Origin: a virus
DNA: 42,730 bases
Direction: 5' to 3' (one strand)
IMG/VR virus record: IMGVR_UViG_3300042888_001512
Span: 1 to 42,730 of that record
Shown: positions 1-7,392 of the stretch, in pieces
Numbering within the stretch: position 1 is the stretch's first letter
Layout: each line of letters begins with the position of its first letter
Translations under genes and position numbers: made by a program
Notes under the pieces: model-generated
What the model was told of the DNA's origin: nothing
The model's database searches: none
What the model saw: only the letters and a program-made list of their open reading frames with translations

Positions 1-1785
1 GAACAACTAAAAATATTCGCTCGTTGTTTAGGCGAACCAATATATGCAATCGAAACTTTTTTAAAAACATTCGATTTAACACAAAAAGGTATGGTACCTT
101 TTAATTTGTTTCATAAACAAAAAGAAATAATTAAATCTTATGAAAAGTATAATCGTAACTTAGTAACCAAACCTAGACAGGCAGGTGTATCAACTACCAC
201 TGCCGCATATATTGCGGTTAAAACCGCGTTTGGTGATCCAGATAACCCCCATAAAGTACTAATACTCGCCAATAAACAAACATTGGCACAGGAATTCTTA
301 AAAAAAATAAAAGATTTCTTAGACCAAATACCTTATTGGGTATGGGGATTGGATGAGGGTACGGATTATTTAGAAATTAATTCTAAGGGACATTTAAAGT
401 TAAAATCTAATGGTTGTGAAATTAGGGCATTAGCAACATCAAAAGATGCCTTAAGGGGTTTTACGCCAACATTCTTAGTTATGGATGAGGCTGCCTTCAT
501 CGATAATGGGGCAGATGTATTTGGGGCTGCATTAGCATCCTTAGGTACAGGTGGTAAAATTGCATTAATATCTACACCAAATGGTATGGACCCATTATAC
601 TATAAAACTTATGATGGTGCCAAAAATAAAGATAACAACTTCAATGTAGTTGAAATGAAGTGGTATCAGGATGTTAGATACAACAGAGGATTATTTTGGG
701 TTAGGGGAGAAAATGAAAAGATAGAATGTAAAACTTTAAATAGGACTAAGTTGAGGTGGGAATATTTAGATAAAATATATGAAACTGATGAATCTACCAT
801 AGATTATTATGAGGTTATGGTGAAAGAGGGGTGGAAACCTTTATCCCCTTGGTATGAAGAAATGGCGGCAGATATGGGTGATCCTAAAAAGATTGCACAA
901 GAGTTAGATGTTTCATTTATTGGTTCGGGTGGTAACGTAATAGATGATGAATTTATCTCTTATCACGAAGAGAATTATGTTAAAGATCCAGAATTTTCTG
1001 CAGAATTAGAGAAAGCGATGTGGATTTGGAAGAAACCTGAGGTGGGTCACAAATACATAATGGGTGTGGATGTTAGTAGAGGTGATGGTAAAGATAGTTC
1101 TACTATAGTCATTTTAGATTTTGAGAATTTAGAACAGGTTGCAGAATTTAAATACAAACTACCACCAGATATGTTGGCAGAAGTAGTTTACAAATACGGT
1201 AATATGTATAATGCCTACACAATAGTTGATATTACTGGTGGTATGGGTGTTGCGACAGTATTAAAACTGTTAGAAATGGAATATAACTTCTTACACTATG
1301 ACGACCCTAAAAGTAGAAAGTTATCTGAAAAGTACGCAAAAACAAAATATAATGAAGGTGATAAAGTTCCGGGATTTAATGTGGGTAATACTAGACTACA
1401 ATTAGTTTCTGAATTTGAGGAACATATAAGAGAAAATAAAACTATAATAAGATCTCATCGTTTAATTTCAGAATTGAGGACTTTTGTATATAAAAACGGT
1501 AGACCCGATCATATGGAGGGTTATCATGATGATATAATAATGGCTTATGCTATGTGTATCTTTATAGTACAAACATCATTCAAAAAATTAGAGATGGTTG
1601 AAAAACAAACTAAGGCTATGTTAGAGAGTTGGATAAACGTTAATAATAAAACAGTTGCCCCACTATTAGAGGATCAGAAGTATGTAAATCCATTCTATAC
1701 TAACACACCAACATACCACCCTAAACAAGGGAATAATAGTAATAACGACAATGGTGAGTACAATTGGTTGTTTGGTAGGAGATAG
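1..1785 (+). CDS. gp17: Large terminase subunit, gp17-like, 5' end outside the window
   Basis: This is the ATPase-nuclease motor that packages DNA into the prohead and cuts the concatemer. The reading frame is open from base 1, and the residues before the first ATG (at 91) continue naturally into the PFNLFHKQKE segment that resembles the start of the T4 gp17 ATPase domain, so the true start lies to the left. Walker A is KPRQAGVST (nt 169-195), Walker B is VMDEAAF (about nt 478-498). The RNase H-fold nuclease shows DVSRGDGKD (about nt 1069-1095), DITGGMG (about nt 1228-1248) and a C-terminal HDDI (about nt 1525-1536). About 594 residues are visible, close to the family length (T4 gp17 is 610). 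The portal gene follows after 53 bases. The assignment is very secure; only the N-terminus is missing. Confidence 0.96.
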   Translation, partial: EQLKIFARCLGEPIYAIETFLKTFDLTQKGMVPFNLFHKQKEIIKSYEKYNRNLVTKPRQAGVSTTTAAYIAVKTAFGDPDNPHKVLILANKQTLAQEFLKKIKDFLDQIPYWVWGLDEGTDYLEINSKGHLKLKSNGCEIRALATSKDALRGFTPTFLVMDEAAFIDNGADVFGAALASLGTGGKIALISTPNGMDPLYYKTYDGAKNKDNNFNVVEMKWYQDVRYNRGLFWVRGENEKIECKTLNRTKLRWEYLDKIYETDESTIDYYEVMVKEGWKPLSPWYEEMAADMGDPKKIAQELDVSFIGSGGNVIDDEFISYHEENYVKDPEFSAELEKAMWIWKKPEVGHKYIMGVDVSRGDGKDSSTIVILDFENLEQVAEFKYKLPPDMLAEVVYKYGNMYNAYTIVDITGGMGVATVLKLLEMEYNFLHYDDPKSRKLSEKYAKTKYNEGDKVPGFNVGNTRLQLVSEFEEHIRENKTIIRSHRLISELRTFVYKNGRPDHMEGYHDDIIMAYAMCIFIVQTSFKKLEMVEKQTKAMLESWINVNNKTVAPLLEDQKYVNPFYTNTPTYHPKQGNNSNNDNGEYNWLFGRR

Positions 1786-1800
1786 TATTTAGTTTTTTTT

Positions 1801-1817
1801 GATATTTATTATAATAG
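1801..1817 (+). promoter_or_regulatory. Candidate late promoter upstream of the portal gene
   Basis: GATATTTATTATAATAG lies in the 53-base gap between terminase and portal; the TATTTATT core (1803-1810) ends 28 bases before the ATG. The same core occurs at six other virion-gene starts in this window. It resembles the AT-only T4 late -10 element (TATAAATA), but transcription has not been shown. Confidence 0.55.
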
Positions 1818-1838
1818 TAATAAAGTATAAAGATAAAA

Positions 1839-3737
1839 ATGGCTAGAAAAACGATATTCCAACAGTTAAATGATTTATTCGGTCCTGAAGTAAAAAGGGC
1901 TCAAAATAAGTCAAGATATTCCATAAATGATAAAGAACTTCTTAAAACTAAATCTAAGGAGGATTTTGAATTTGAGAAACTTAAAAGACAACAAGATACA
2001 TACTTGTCAAATATGTGGCAGAAAGTTGATAATGAAATATATCAACACTCCATATATTACGAAACAACTAGATTGGCATCATATGCAGATTTTGAGGGTA
2101 TGGAATTTTTCCCAGAAATTGCTGCGGCATTAGATATTATGATGGAGGAATCTACAACTTTAAATTCAGAAAATAAAGTTTTAAATATATTCTCTGAAAG
2201 TAGAAGGGTGAGAAGAATCTTAGAAGATTTATTTTTTAATAGATTAGATATACATACCTCATTACCTATGTGGACAAGAAATACTTGTAAATATGGTGAC
2301 AATTTTTTATTCTTAAATATTGATAGTGATGAAGGTATTACAGGTGTTAAACAATTACCTAACATTGAAATTAGTAGAAAGGAGAATGAAGGGTTTGAGG
2401 GTAATACTACTATTAAAGAAAATGATAAATTTAATCCGGTCACATTTATTTGGGGTCAAAGAGATATAGAATTTAATGCTTGGCAAATTGCCCATTTTAG
2501 ATTATTAGGTGATGACAGAAGGTTACCGTATGGTACATCTATGTTAGAAAAGGCTAGAAGAATATGGAAACAATTATTATTATCTGAAGATGCGATGTTA
2601 ATCTATAGAGTAACTAGGGCACCAGAGAGAAGAATATTTAAAATATATGTCGGTAATATTGATGAGAAGGATGTCCCAGCATATGTAAACAAAATCGCAG
2701 ATAACTTCAAAAGAAGTCCAGTTATTGATCAAAAAACTGGACAGATAGATACTAGATATAATCAAATGGCACAAGATCAAGATTATTTCATACCTGTTAG
2801 GGATCCAAACGCACCAAGTCCGATAGATACTTTGGCGGGGGCAACAAACCTTTCTGAAATAGCAGATATTCAATACTTACAAAAAAAGTTATTTACTGCA
2901 CTTAGAGTACCTAAACCTTTCTTAGGGTTTGAGGAGGCGAATGGTGACGGTAAAAATTTGGCGTTGCAAGACATTAGATTCGCTAGAACTATCAATAGGA
3001 TACAACAATCTATAATACAAGAACTTAATAAAATTGCAATTATACATTTATATATTTTAGGTTTGGAAGATGAGTTAGAAAATTTCTCACTTTCCCTTAA
3101 TAACCCATCTACACAAGCAGAGATGTTGAAGGTTGAACAAACTCAATTAAAAGTAACGTTGTATAAGGATTCTGTAGCAGACGCAGGTAATGGTTTTGGT
3201 GCAATGTCTATGACTAGAGCCAAAAAAGAAATTTTAGGTATGTCTGAAGAAGAAATTAGAAATGATTTAGAACAACAGAGATTAGAAAAGGCAGCAGCAG
3301 CGGAGATGGAACAAACCGCAGAAGTTATTAAGAAAACAGGATTATTTGATAGGGTTGATAAACTATATGGGGACTTTGATGCATTATTATCAGGTGCTGG
3401 TGAAGCCGAAGCAGGTGCTGGTGGTGACACAGGTGGTGCAGATATGGGAGCAGGTGGAGATATGGATGCTGGTGCGGAACCAGCCGCAGAACCTGCAGCT
3501 GCAGAACCAGCAACCACAGAATCTTTTAGAAAAGATGGTACTTTATTAACTGAAGAAAAAAGAAGAAAATACGATGAAAAAACTAAAAGATATCAAGGTA
3601 TTTATTTAAGGAGATTAACTGAAAGTTTACAAAATAACGAACACGTTTACAATTTAGATTCTGTTGAAGAGGGTACTGATATATTGAATTCAAAAATTAG
3701 TGAGATGACTAAAGAGATTGATAAACTAACTAAATAA
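1839..3737 (+). CDS. gp20: Portal protein, gp20-like
   Basis: The portal forms the dodecameric ring at one head vertex, through which DNA enters and to which the tail attaches. The 632-residue protein lies directly between terminase and the prohead protease cluster, as in T4-like phages. The segments ARRIWKQLLLSEDAMLIYRV and APERRIFKIYVGN (about residues 230-275) are characteristic of gp20 homologs. It is longer than T4 gp20 (524 residues). The extra length is mostly a Gly/Ala/Glu-rich low-complexity tail at about residues 520-565, followed by a charged helical C-terminus. The ATG at 1839 follows an A-rich leader and an upstream TATTTATT box. Identity is based on sequence resemblance and gene order and is secure. 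The function of the low-complexity tail is unknown. Confidence 0.93.
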   Translation: MARKTIFQQLNDLFGPEVKRAQNKSRYSINDKELLKTKSKEDFEFEKLKRQQDTYLSNMWQKVDNEIYQHSIYYETTRLASYADFEGMEFFPEIAAALDIMMEESTTLNSENKVLNIFSESRRVRRILEDLFFNRLDIHTSLPMWTRNTCKYGDNFLFLNIDSDEGITGVKQLPNIEISRKENEGFEGNTTIKENDKFNPVTFIWGQRDIEFNAWQIAHFRLLGDDRRLPYGTSMLEKARRIWKQLLLSEDAMLIYRVTRAPERRIFKIYVGNIDEKDVPAYVNKIADNFKRSPVIDQKTGQIDTRYNQMAQDQDYFIPVRDPNAPSPIDTLAGATNLSEIADIQYLQKKLFTALRVPKPFLGFEEANGDGKNLALQDIRFARTINRIQQSIIQELNKIAIIHLYILGLEDELENFSLSLNNPSTQAEMLKVEQTQLKVTLYKDSVADAGNGFGAMSMTRAKKEILGMSEEEIRNDLEQQRLEKAAAAEMEQTAEVIKKTGLFDRVDKLYGDFDALLSGAGEAEAGAGGDTGGADMGAGGDMDAGAEPAAEPAAAEPATTESFRKDGTLLTEEKRRKYDEKTKRYQGIYLRRLTESLQNNEHVYNLDSVEEGTDILNSKISEMTKEIDKLTK

Positions 3738-3756
3738 GTTTTTTTATAAAAGTTTA

Positions 3757-3770
3757 ATATTTATTATAAA
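3757..3770 (+). promoter_or_regulatory. Candidate late promoter upstream of the gene at 3780
   Basis: ATATTTATTATAA lies in the 42-base gap after the portal gene; the TATTTATT core (3758-3765) ends 14 bases before the ATG. The sequence between box and ATG is A-rich with no GGAG-like ribosome site. Confidence 0.55.
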
Positions 3771-3779
3771 AACTAACAC

Positions 3780-4547
3780 ATGGAAAATTTTGGCAATATA
3801 AAAGACACTTTTAAACAATTAATGATTGAGTCTATAATTAATAAAGATGAGAAGGGTAAAAAATTGTTTAATAAGTTTTTAAAGACTATCGGTGAAAACA
3901 AAACATTAAAAGAACAGTATTTAATCTATAGTAATTTACAAAATAGAAAATTTGATGATTCTTCTGAGTCTAAAGAATATATTAAAGAGAATATAACCCT
4001 ATTAAAATCGTTGAATAAAAATCATATTAATGGTGGTAATGAGTATTTTTCTAAATTACTTAAAGGAGTAGCCTTAGTTAAAGAAAATCAATCATTCTAT
4101 AACGATATAGATTTTTTATTAAAAACTGATAAAAACGCATCTAACATAGATAAAATACAGGAATCTATTAATAACATATCTAAAAGAATGTTAGAAAAAG
4201 ATATAGAAGAAACTGTAGTAACAGAATCTATAGGTTTACCACCAAGTATGTTGGCAAATATTTTAGTATCTAAATTCAACTCAAAGTATTCTGAAATAAA
4301 CGAAACGGAAAGAGAAATTATAAAAACAGTTTTAAATGGTAATAAAGATGAAAAGAAATCTTTATTCGAATCTGTTAAAAGAGAATGTATAGATAATATA
4401 GATAACAAATTAAATGAATCCTCCGATATTGAAATAAAAGATAAGTTATTAAAGGTAAAAGATAAATTATTAAATACTAACTTCGATTACGAAAACTTCA
4501 ATTCACAGATAGGTAAAATTTACAATTTAAAAGAATCGATAGATTAA
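3780..4547 (+). CDS. Unknown head-region protein, possible prohead core component
   Basis: I do not recognise this 255-residue protein. It is highly charged, Lys/Glu/Asn-rich, predicted by eye to be almost entirely helical, with no membrane segment or cysteine cluster. In T4 the space between genes 20 and 21 is occupied by small prohead core genes (67 and 68), so a core or scaffold role is plausible from position only. A KLNESS segment near the C-terminal third contains an LNE tripeptide like the gp21 cleavage consensus, which would fit an internal head protein. It has its own candidate late promoter and is followed by a strong terminator. The start at 3780 is the only ATG right after the leader. 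Confidence 0.8.
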   Translation: MENFGNIKDTFKQLMIESIINKDEKGKKLFNKFLKTIGENKTLKEQYLIYSNLQNRKFDDSSESKEYIKENITLLKSLNKNHINGGNEYFSKLLKGVALVKENQSFYNDIDFLLKTDKNASNIDKIQESINNISKRMLEKDIEETVVTESIGLPPSMLANILVSKFNSKYSEINETEREIIKTVLNGNKDEKKSLFESVKRECIDNIDNKLNESSDIEIKDKLLKVKDKLLNTNFDYENFNSQIGKIYNLKESID

Positions 4548-4553
4548 AAAATG

Positions 4554-4578
4554 AACCCCTCCGAAAGAGGGGTTTTTT
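4554..4578 (+). terminator. Intrinsic terminator after the gene at 3780
   Basis: The stem AACCCCTC / GAGGGGTT (4554-4561 and 4567-4574) has a CGAAA loop and is followed by a run of T. The stop codon of the upstream gene ends 7 bases before the stem. This separates the portal-distal unit from the next gene. Confidence 0.9.
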
Positions 4579-4588
4579 ATTTATATAA

Positions 4589-4618
4589 TTTGACTAATAA
4601 CTATTTTAATAGTATAAT
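4589..4618 (+). promoter_or_regulatory. Sigma70-like promoter upstream of the gene at 4659
   Basis: TTGACT (4590-4595) and TATAAT (4613-4618) are separated by exactly 17 bases, the classical housekeeping spacing. The same site also reads TTTG (4589-4592), then 20 bases, then TATAATTA, which fits the Bacteroidota spacing but matches its -7 box TAnnTTTG only partly. It lies just downstream of a terminator and about 40 bases before the ATG, so it could restart transcription independently of the late sigma factor. Confidence 0.55.
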
Positions 4619-4658
4619 TACATAAACTTTAAATAACAAAAAATGAAAAATTTTATGA

Positions 4659-5096
4659 ATGAAATTAGGAAAAGAAATCAAATTAGATTTATTAGAAAAC
4701 TATAAAACAAAAATCGGTACCGTAAATAATAAAGAATCAAAAAGTTTATATTTAAACTTTTGTGCGTGGGGGGAGTTAAAAGAAGAAGGCGAAAATTTTA
4801 ACTACGATTTTTTCTTAAGTAATATAAGAAAAAAAATAAAACAAAAAATAAGTAATACAGTCAACAAAGAATTATTTCACGAAAATAAATACATTGTAGA
4901 TTTAGATATGAGAACTTCAGGGTTAAATATTAATAAAAGAAGTTTTATGTCTTGTGAAATAACATTATATCAGAAAAAACATTTACCCATAAATAAAATT
5001 AATATCGTAGAAAATAGTAAAAAAATAATCTATGATGTCGTAAATGAATGTTTAGAAAATAATCCAGTTTTTACTTTCCATAAATCTAAAAAGTAA
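4659..5096 (+). CDS. Unknown protein in the head-gene cluster
   Basis: I do not recognise this 145-residue, lysine-rich protein. It looks like a single small alpha/beta domain with alternating strands (for example KYIVDLDMRT and SCEITLYQ) and no signal peptide or membrane segment. It differs from its neighbours in being preceded by a terminator and a sigma70-like promoter rather than by a TATTTATT box, so it may be expressed at another time than the capsid genes around it. The chosen ATG at 4659 gives the long frame. An earlier ATG at 4643 opens only a 20-codon frame in another phase that overlaps this start, which could act as a short leader peptide or be chance. No function is proposed. Confidence 0.75.
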   Translation: MKLGKEIKLDLLENYKTKIGTVNNKESKSLYLNFCAWGELKEEGENFNYDFFLSNIRKKIKQKISNTVNKELFHENKYIVDLDMRTSGLNINKRSFMSCEITLYQKKHLPINKINIVENSKKIIYDVVNECLENNPVFTFHKSKK

Positions 5097-5110
5097 TTTT
5101 TTACCACAGT

Positions 5111-5127
5111 GGTATATTTATAATAAA
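5111..5127 (+). promoter_or_regulatory. Candidate late promoter upstream of the prohead protease
   Basis: GGTATATTTATAATAAAAG contains TATTTATA (5115-5122), ending about 19 bases before the ATG at 5142. TATTTATA is also the reverse complement of the T4 late box TATAAATA. Confidence 0.55.
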
Positions 5128-5141
5128 AGTATAACACTGTT

Positions 5142-5831
5142 ATGGAAATTCTTAAAAAAAACGAAATAAATAAAAAAGGTATTCTTGTCGAATATGACGC
5201 AGGATACATTTCCCCAAAAGATAATAGACATTTTGTAAATGAAATGTCAAACTTAACCAAAGGTCAACCTATTATAGAAGAACCTTTGGTTGTTTATGCC
5301 GTAATGCAAAAGTATGGTGTAGAGAATAGAAATGGTAGAGTATACCCAGAGGCTATCTTAAGAAGAGAGGCAGAAAACTATCTAAAATTAATCAAAGAAA
5401 AAAGAGCATTAGGAGAGGCGGATCACCCAGAATCTTCTATAGTTGCCGTAAGTAGAATTTCACATAACGTAGTCGATTTATGGTGGGAAGGTAATGTACT
5501 AATGGGTAAGTTAGAAATTATTATGTCACCAGGATTTGTTAATCAAGGAATAATTTCTTGTGAAGGTGATAGAGTTGCCAATTATATAAGAAAAGGTTTA
5601 AAAATCGGTGTATCATCAAGAGGTGTTGGTTCTTTAGAAAAAGAGGGTGGTAAGAATATTGTTCAAGATGACTTTGAATTAATTTGTTGGGACATAGTTA
5701 CCTCACCCTCAACTCCAGGATCTTGGATTTATAGTGAGGAACCTTCTGTCGAACAACAAATGTCAGAATCTAAAATAAAAAATAAAGATAATCTATTAAA
5801 AGACTCTTTAAATAATTTTTTATTGGATTAA
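5142..5831 (+). CDS. gp21: Prohead core protease, gp21-like (peptidase family S77)
   Basis: This serine protease is built into the prohead and cleaves the scaffold and the capsid N-terminus during maturation. The family signatures are visible: NRNGRVYP (residues 62-69), GEADHPE with the likely catalytic His95, and GVSSRGVGS with the likely catalytic Ser at 158-159. The length of 229 residues is close to T4 gp21 (212). Its Asn- and Lys-rich C-terminus may be a self-processing or core-binding tail. The gene lies before the scaffold and major capsid genes, the T4 order 21-22-23. The start at 5142 follows a TATTTATA box and a short leader without a Shine-Dalgarno sequence. Confidence 0.93.
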   Translation: MEILKKNEINKKGILVEYDAGYISPKDNRHFVNEMSNLTKGQPIIEEPLVVYAVMQKYGVENRNGRVYPEAILRREAENYLKLIKEKRALGEADHPESSIVAVSRISHNVVDLWWEGNVLMGKLEIIMSPGFVNQGIISCEGDRVANYIRKGLKIGVSSRGVGSLEKEGGKNIVQDDFELICWDIVTSPSTPGSWIYSEEPSVEQQMSESKIKNKDNLLKDSLNNFLLD

Positions 5832-5857
5832 TAAAAAAATAACACTTTTTAAAAGTA

Positions 5858-5879
5858 TTGCATATTTATTAAGAAATGC
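5858..5879 (+). promoter_or_regulatory. Candidate late promoter inside an inverted repeat, upstream of the scaffold gene
   Basis: The TATTTATT core (5863-5870) is flanked by TTGCAT and ATGCAA, a 6-base inverted repeat with the box in the loop. TAATTTTG at 5883-5890 matches the Bacteroidota -7 box, and a TTG lies 22 bases upstream, slightly long for that class. The ATG at 5932 is about 60 bases downstream, the longest leader among the TATTTATT sites. Confidence 0.5.
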
Positions 5880-5931
5880 AAATAATTTTGCGTTATTTAA
5901 TAATAAATAAAAACAAATAAAAAAAGAAAAA

Positions 5932-7356
5932 ATGGCTGAAAAAAAGAAATCAATCATCGAAGAGGCTTTACTAGAAGCAAAGTCTTTAGAGGATGCCTTA
6001 AAAGCCAACACGAAAGAAATACTTGCGGCACATATGTCGAAAGAAATTGAGAGCATCGTTGAGTCGTCTTTAAAAAATAAAGATGAGAAAAAAGAAGAAC
6101 CAATCTCCGAAGAAGATGACGAGATTAGTGTTGACGATGTAGAAACTAAAGGGTCCGATGATGATGAAGAAGACGTTAAGTTAGATCTTGACGATGAAGA
6201 AAACGCTGATGATGATGAACTACAATTTGGTAGTGATGATTCTGATGAACCTAATAATGAACCTAAAGTTGATTTAGATTTAGACACCGACCTAGACTTA
6301 GATGCTGGTGAGGGAGACGATGATGATGACGATGATGATGAAATTGGGTTAGGTTTTGAATTACCTGCTATGGGTGCAGAAGATGACGAAGAAATTTTAG
6401 ACTTAACAGGTGCTTCAGACGAAGAAGTTGTTACAGTATTTAAAAAACTTTCTGACAATGACGAAGTAGAGGTAGTAAAAGATCAAGGTGGAATTCATCT
6501 TAAAGATAATGGAACGGGTGCAGAGTATTACATTAAGGAATCTATGGAAGAAGGATGGAATTCTATGGAAGAAGGTGAACAATGTTCTGAATGTGGTTCA
6601 GGTACTATGTACGAAGATGAAGAAGGGAAATACTGTTCCGAATGTGGTGCAGGTGATTCTCAAGATCAAATCGTATATGAGATTGAACTAGACGAACCTT
6701 CAAGTGAGGAAGACGGATTTGAAATAAAAAATTGGGACGATGCGTCTAAATGGCTTAGAGATACGCCAGAAGGAAGACACGCAGGAAGTAGACCAATTGA
6801 AGATTTTGAAGAAGGTGCTTACATTGAAGAAGATAAGTTGCAGAGACACTCTAGAACTAATGGTAAACAAAGATACCACGGTGCTAGATTAGCGGCAAGA
6901 GAATCGAGAACAACTAGTAAACCTGTAGTTCGCAGAGAACCAACAAAAAACACAGTTTCCGAATCCAAAATAATGAGAGAATACAGAGAGTTAAAATCTA
7001 AAAACGAAGAGTATAAGAAAGCACTCAATGTATTCAAAGAAAAACTAAACGAAGTTGCGTTGTTTAACACTAACTTAGCATACGTTAATAGATTATTTAC
7101 TGAGCATTCAACTACTAAGAAAGAAAAAATGGAAATTCTTAAGAGATTTGATAACGCTGAGACAATTAAAGAATCTAAAAACATCTACAAAACTATTAAA
7201 ACGGAATTAGATTCTAAATCCCCTATTAATGAGTCAGTAGAAACTAAAGTTAATAAAACAATACAATCTTCAAAATCTACTAATTTGAATGAGTCTACTG
7301 CATATGTAGATCCACAAATTACAGCGATTAAAGATTTAATGAGAAGAATCTCATAA
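5932..7356 (+). CDS. gp22: Prohead core scaffold protein, gp22-like
   Basis: The scaffold fills the prohead, guides capsid assembly and is later degraded by gp21. Evidence is position between protease and capsid genes, a charged helical N-terminus (KSIIEEALLEAKSLEDALKA) like that of T4-type scaffolds, and a long coiled-coil-like C-terminal half (about residues 340-430). At 474 residues it is much larger than T4 gp22 (269). The extra part includes an Asp/Glu-dominated stretch (about residues 60-150) and a compact CSEC-N13-CSEC zinc-ribbon-like motif (about residues 218-238). INES and LNES tripeptide sites near the C-terminus fit the gp21 cleavage consensus. The role is inferred from position and composition; the added domains are of unknown function. 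Confidence 0.82.
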   Translation: MAEKKKSIIEEALLEAKSLEDALKANTKEILAAHMSKEIESIVESSLKNKDEKKEEPISEEDDEISVDDVETKGSDDDEEDVKLDLDDEENADDDELQFGSDDSDEPNNEPKVDLDLDTDLDLDAGEGDDDDDDDDEIGLGFELPAMGAEDDEEILDLTGASDEEVVTVFKKLSDNDEVEVVKDQGGIHLKDNGTGAEYYIKESMEEGWNSMEEGEQCSECGSGTMYEDEEGKYCSECGAGDSQDQIVYEIELDEPSSEEDGFEIKNWDDASKWLRDTPEGRHAGSRPIEDFEEGAYIEEDKLQRHSRTNGKQRYHGARLAARESRTTSKPVVRREPTKNTVSESKIMREYRELKSKNEEYKKALNVFKEKLNEVALFNTNLAYVNRLFTEHSTTKKEKMEILKRFDNAETIKESKNIYKTIKTELDSKSPINESVETKVNKTIQSSKSTNLNESTAYVDPQITAIKDLMRRIS

Positions 7357-7392
7357 AAATAATAAAATAACAAAATTAAAAATAAAATTAAA

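Noticed and set aside
5820-6458. Long serine-rich frame on the minus strand opposite the scaffold gene
   Set aside because: It is the antisense of Asp/Glu-rich codons, which read as Ser-rich; no promoter or start context, and the + strand frame fits the head-gene order.
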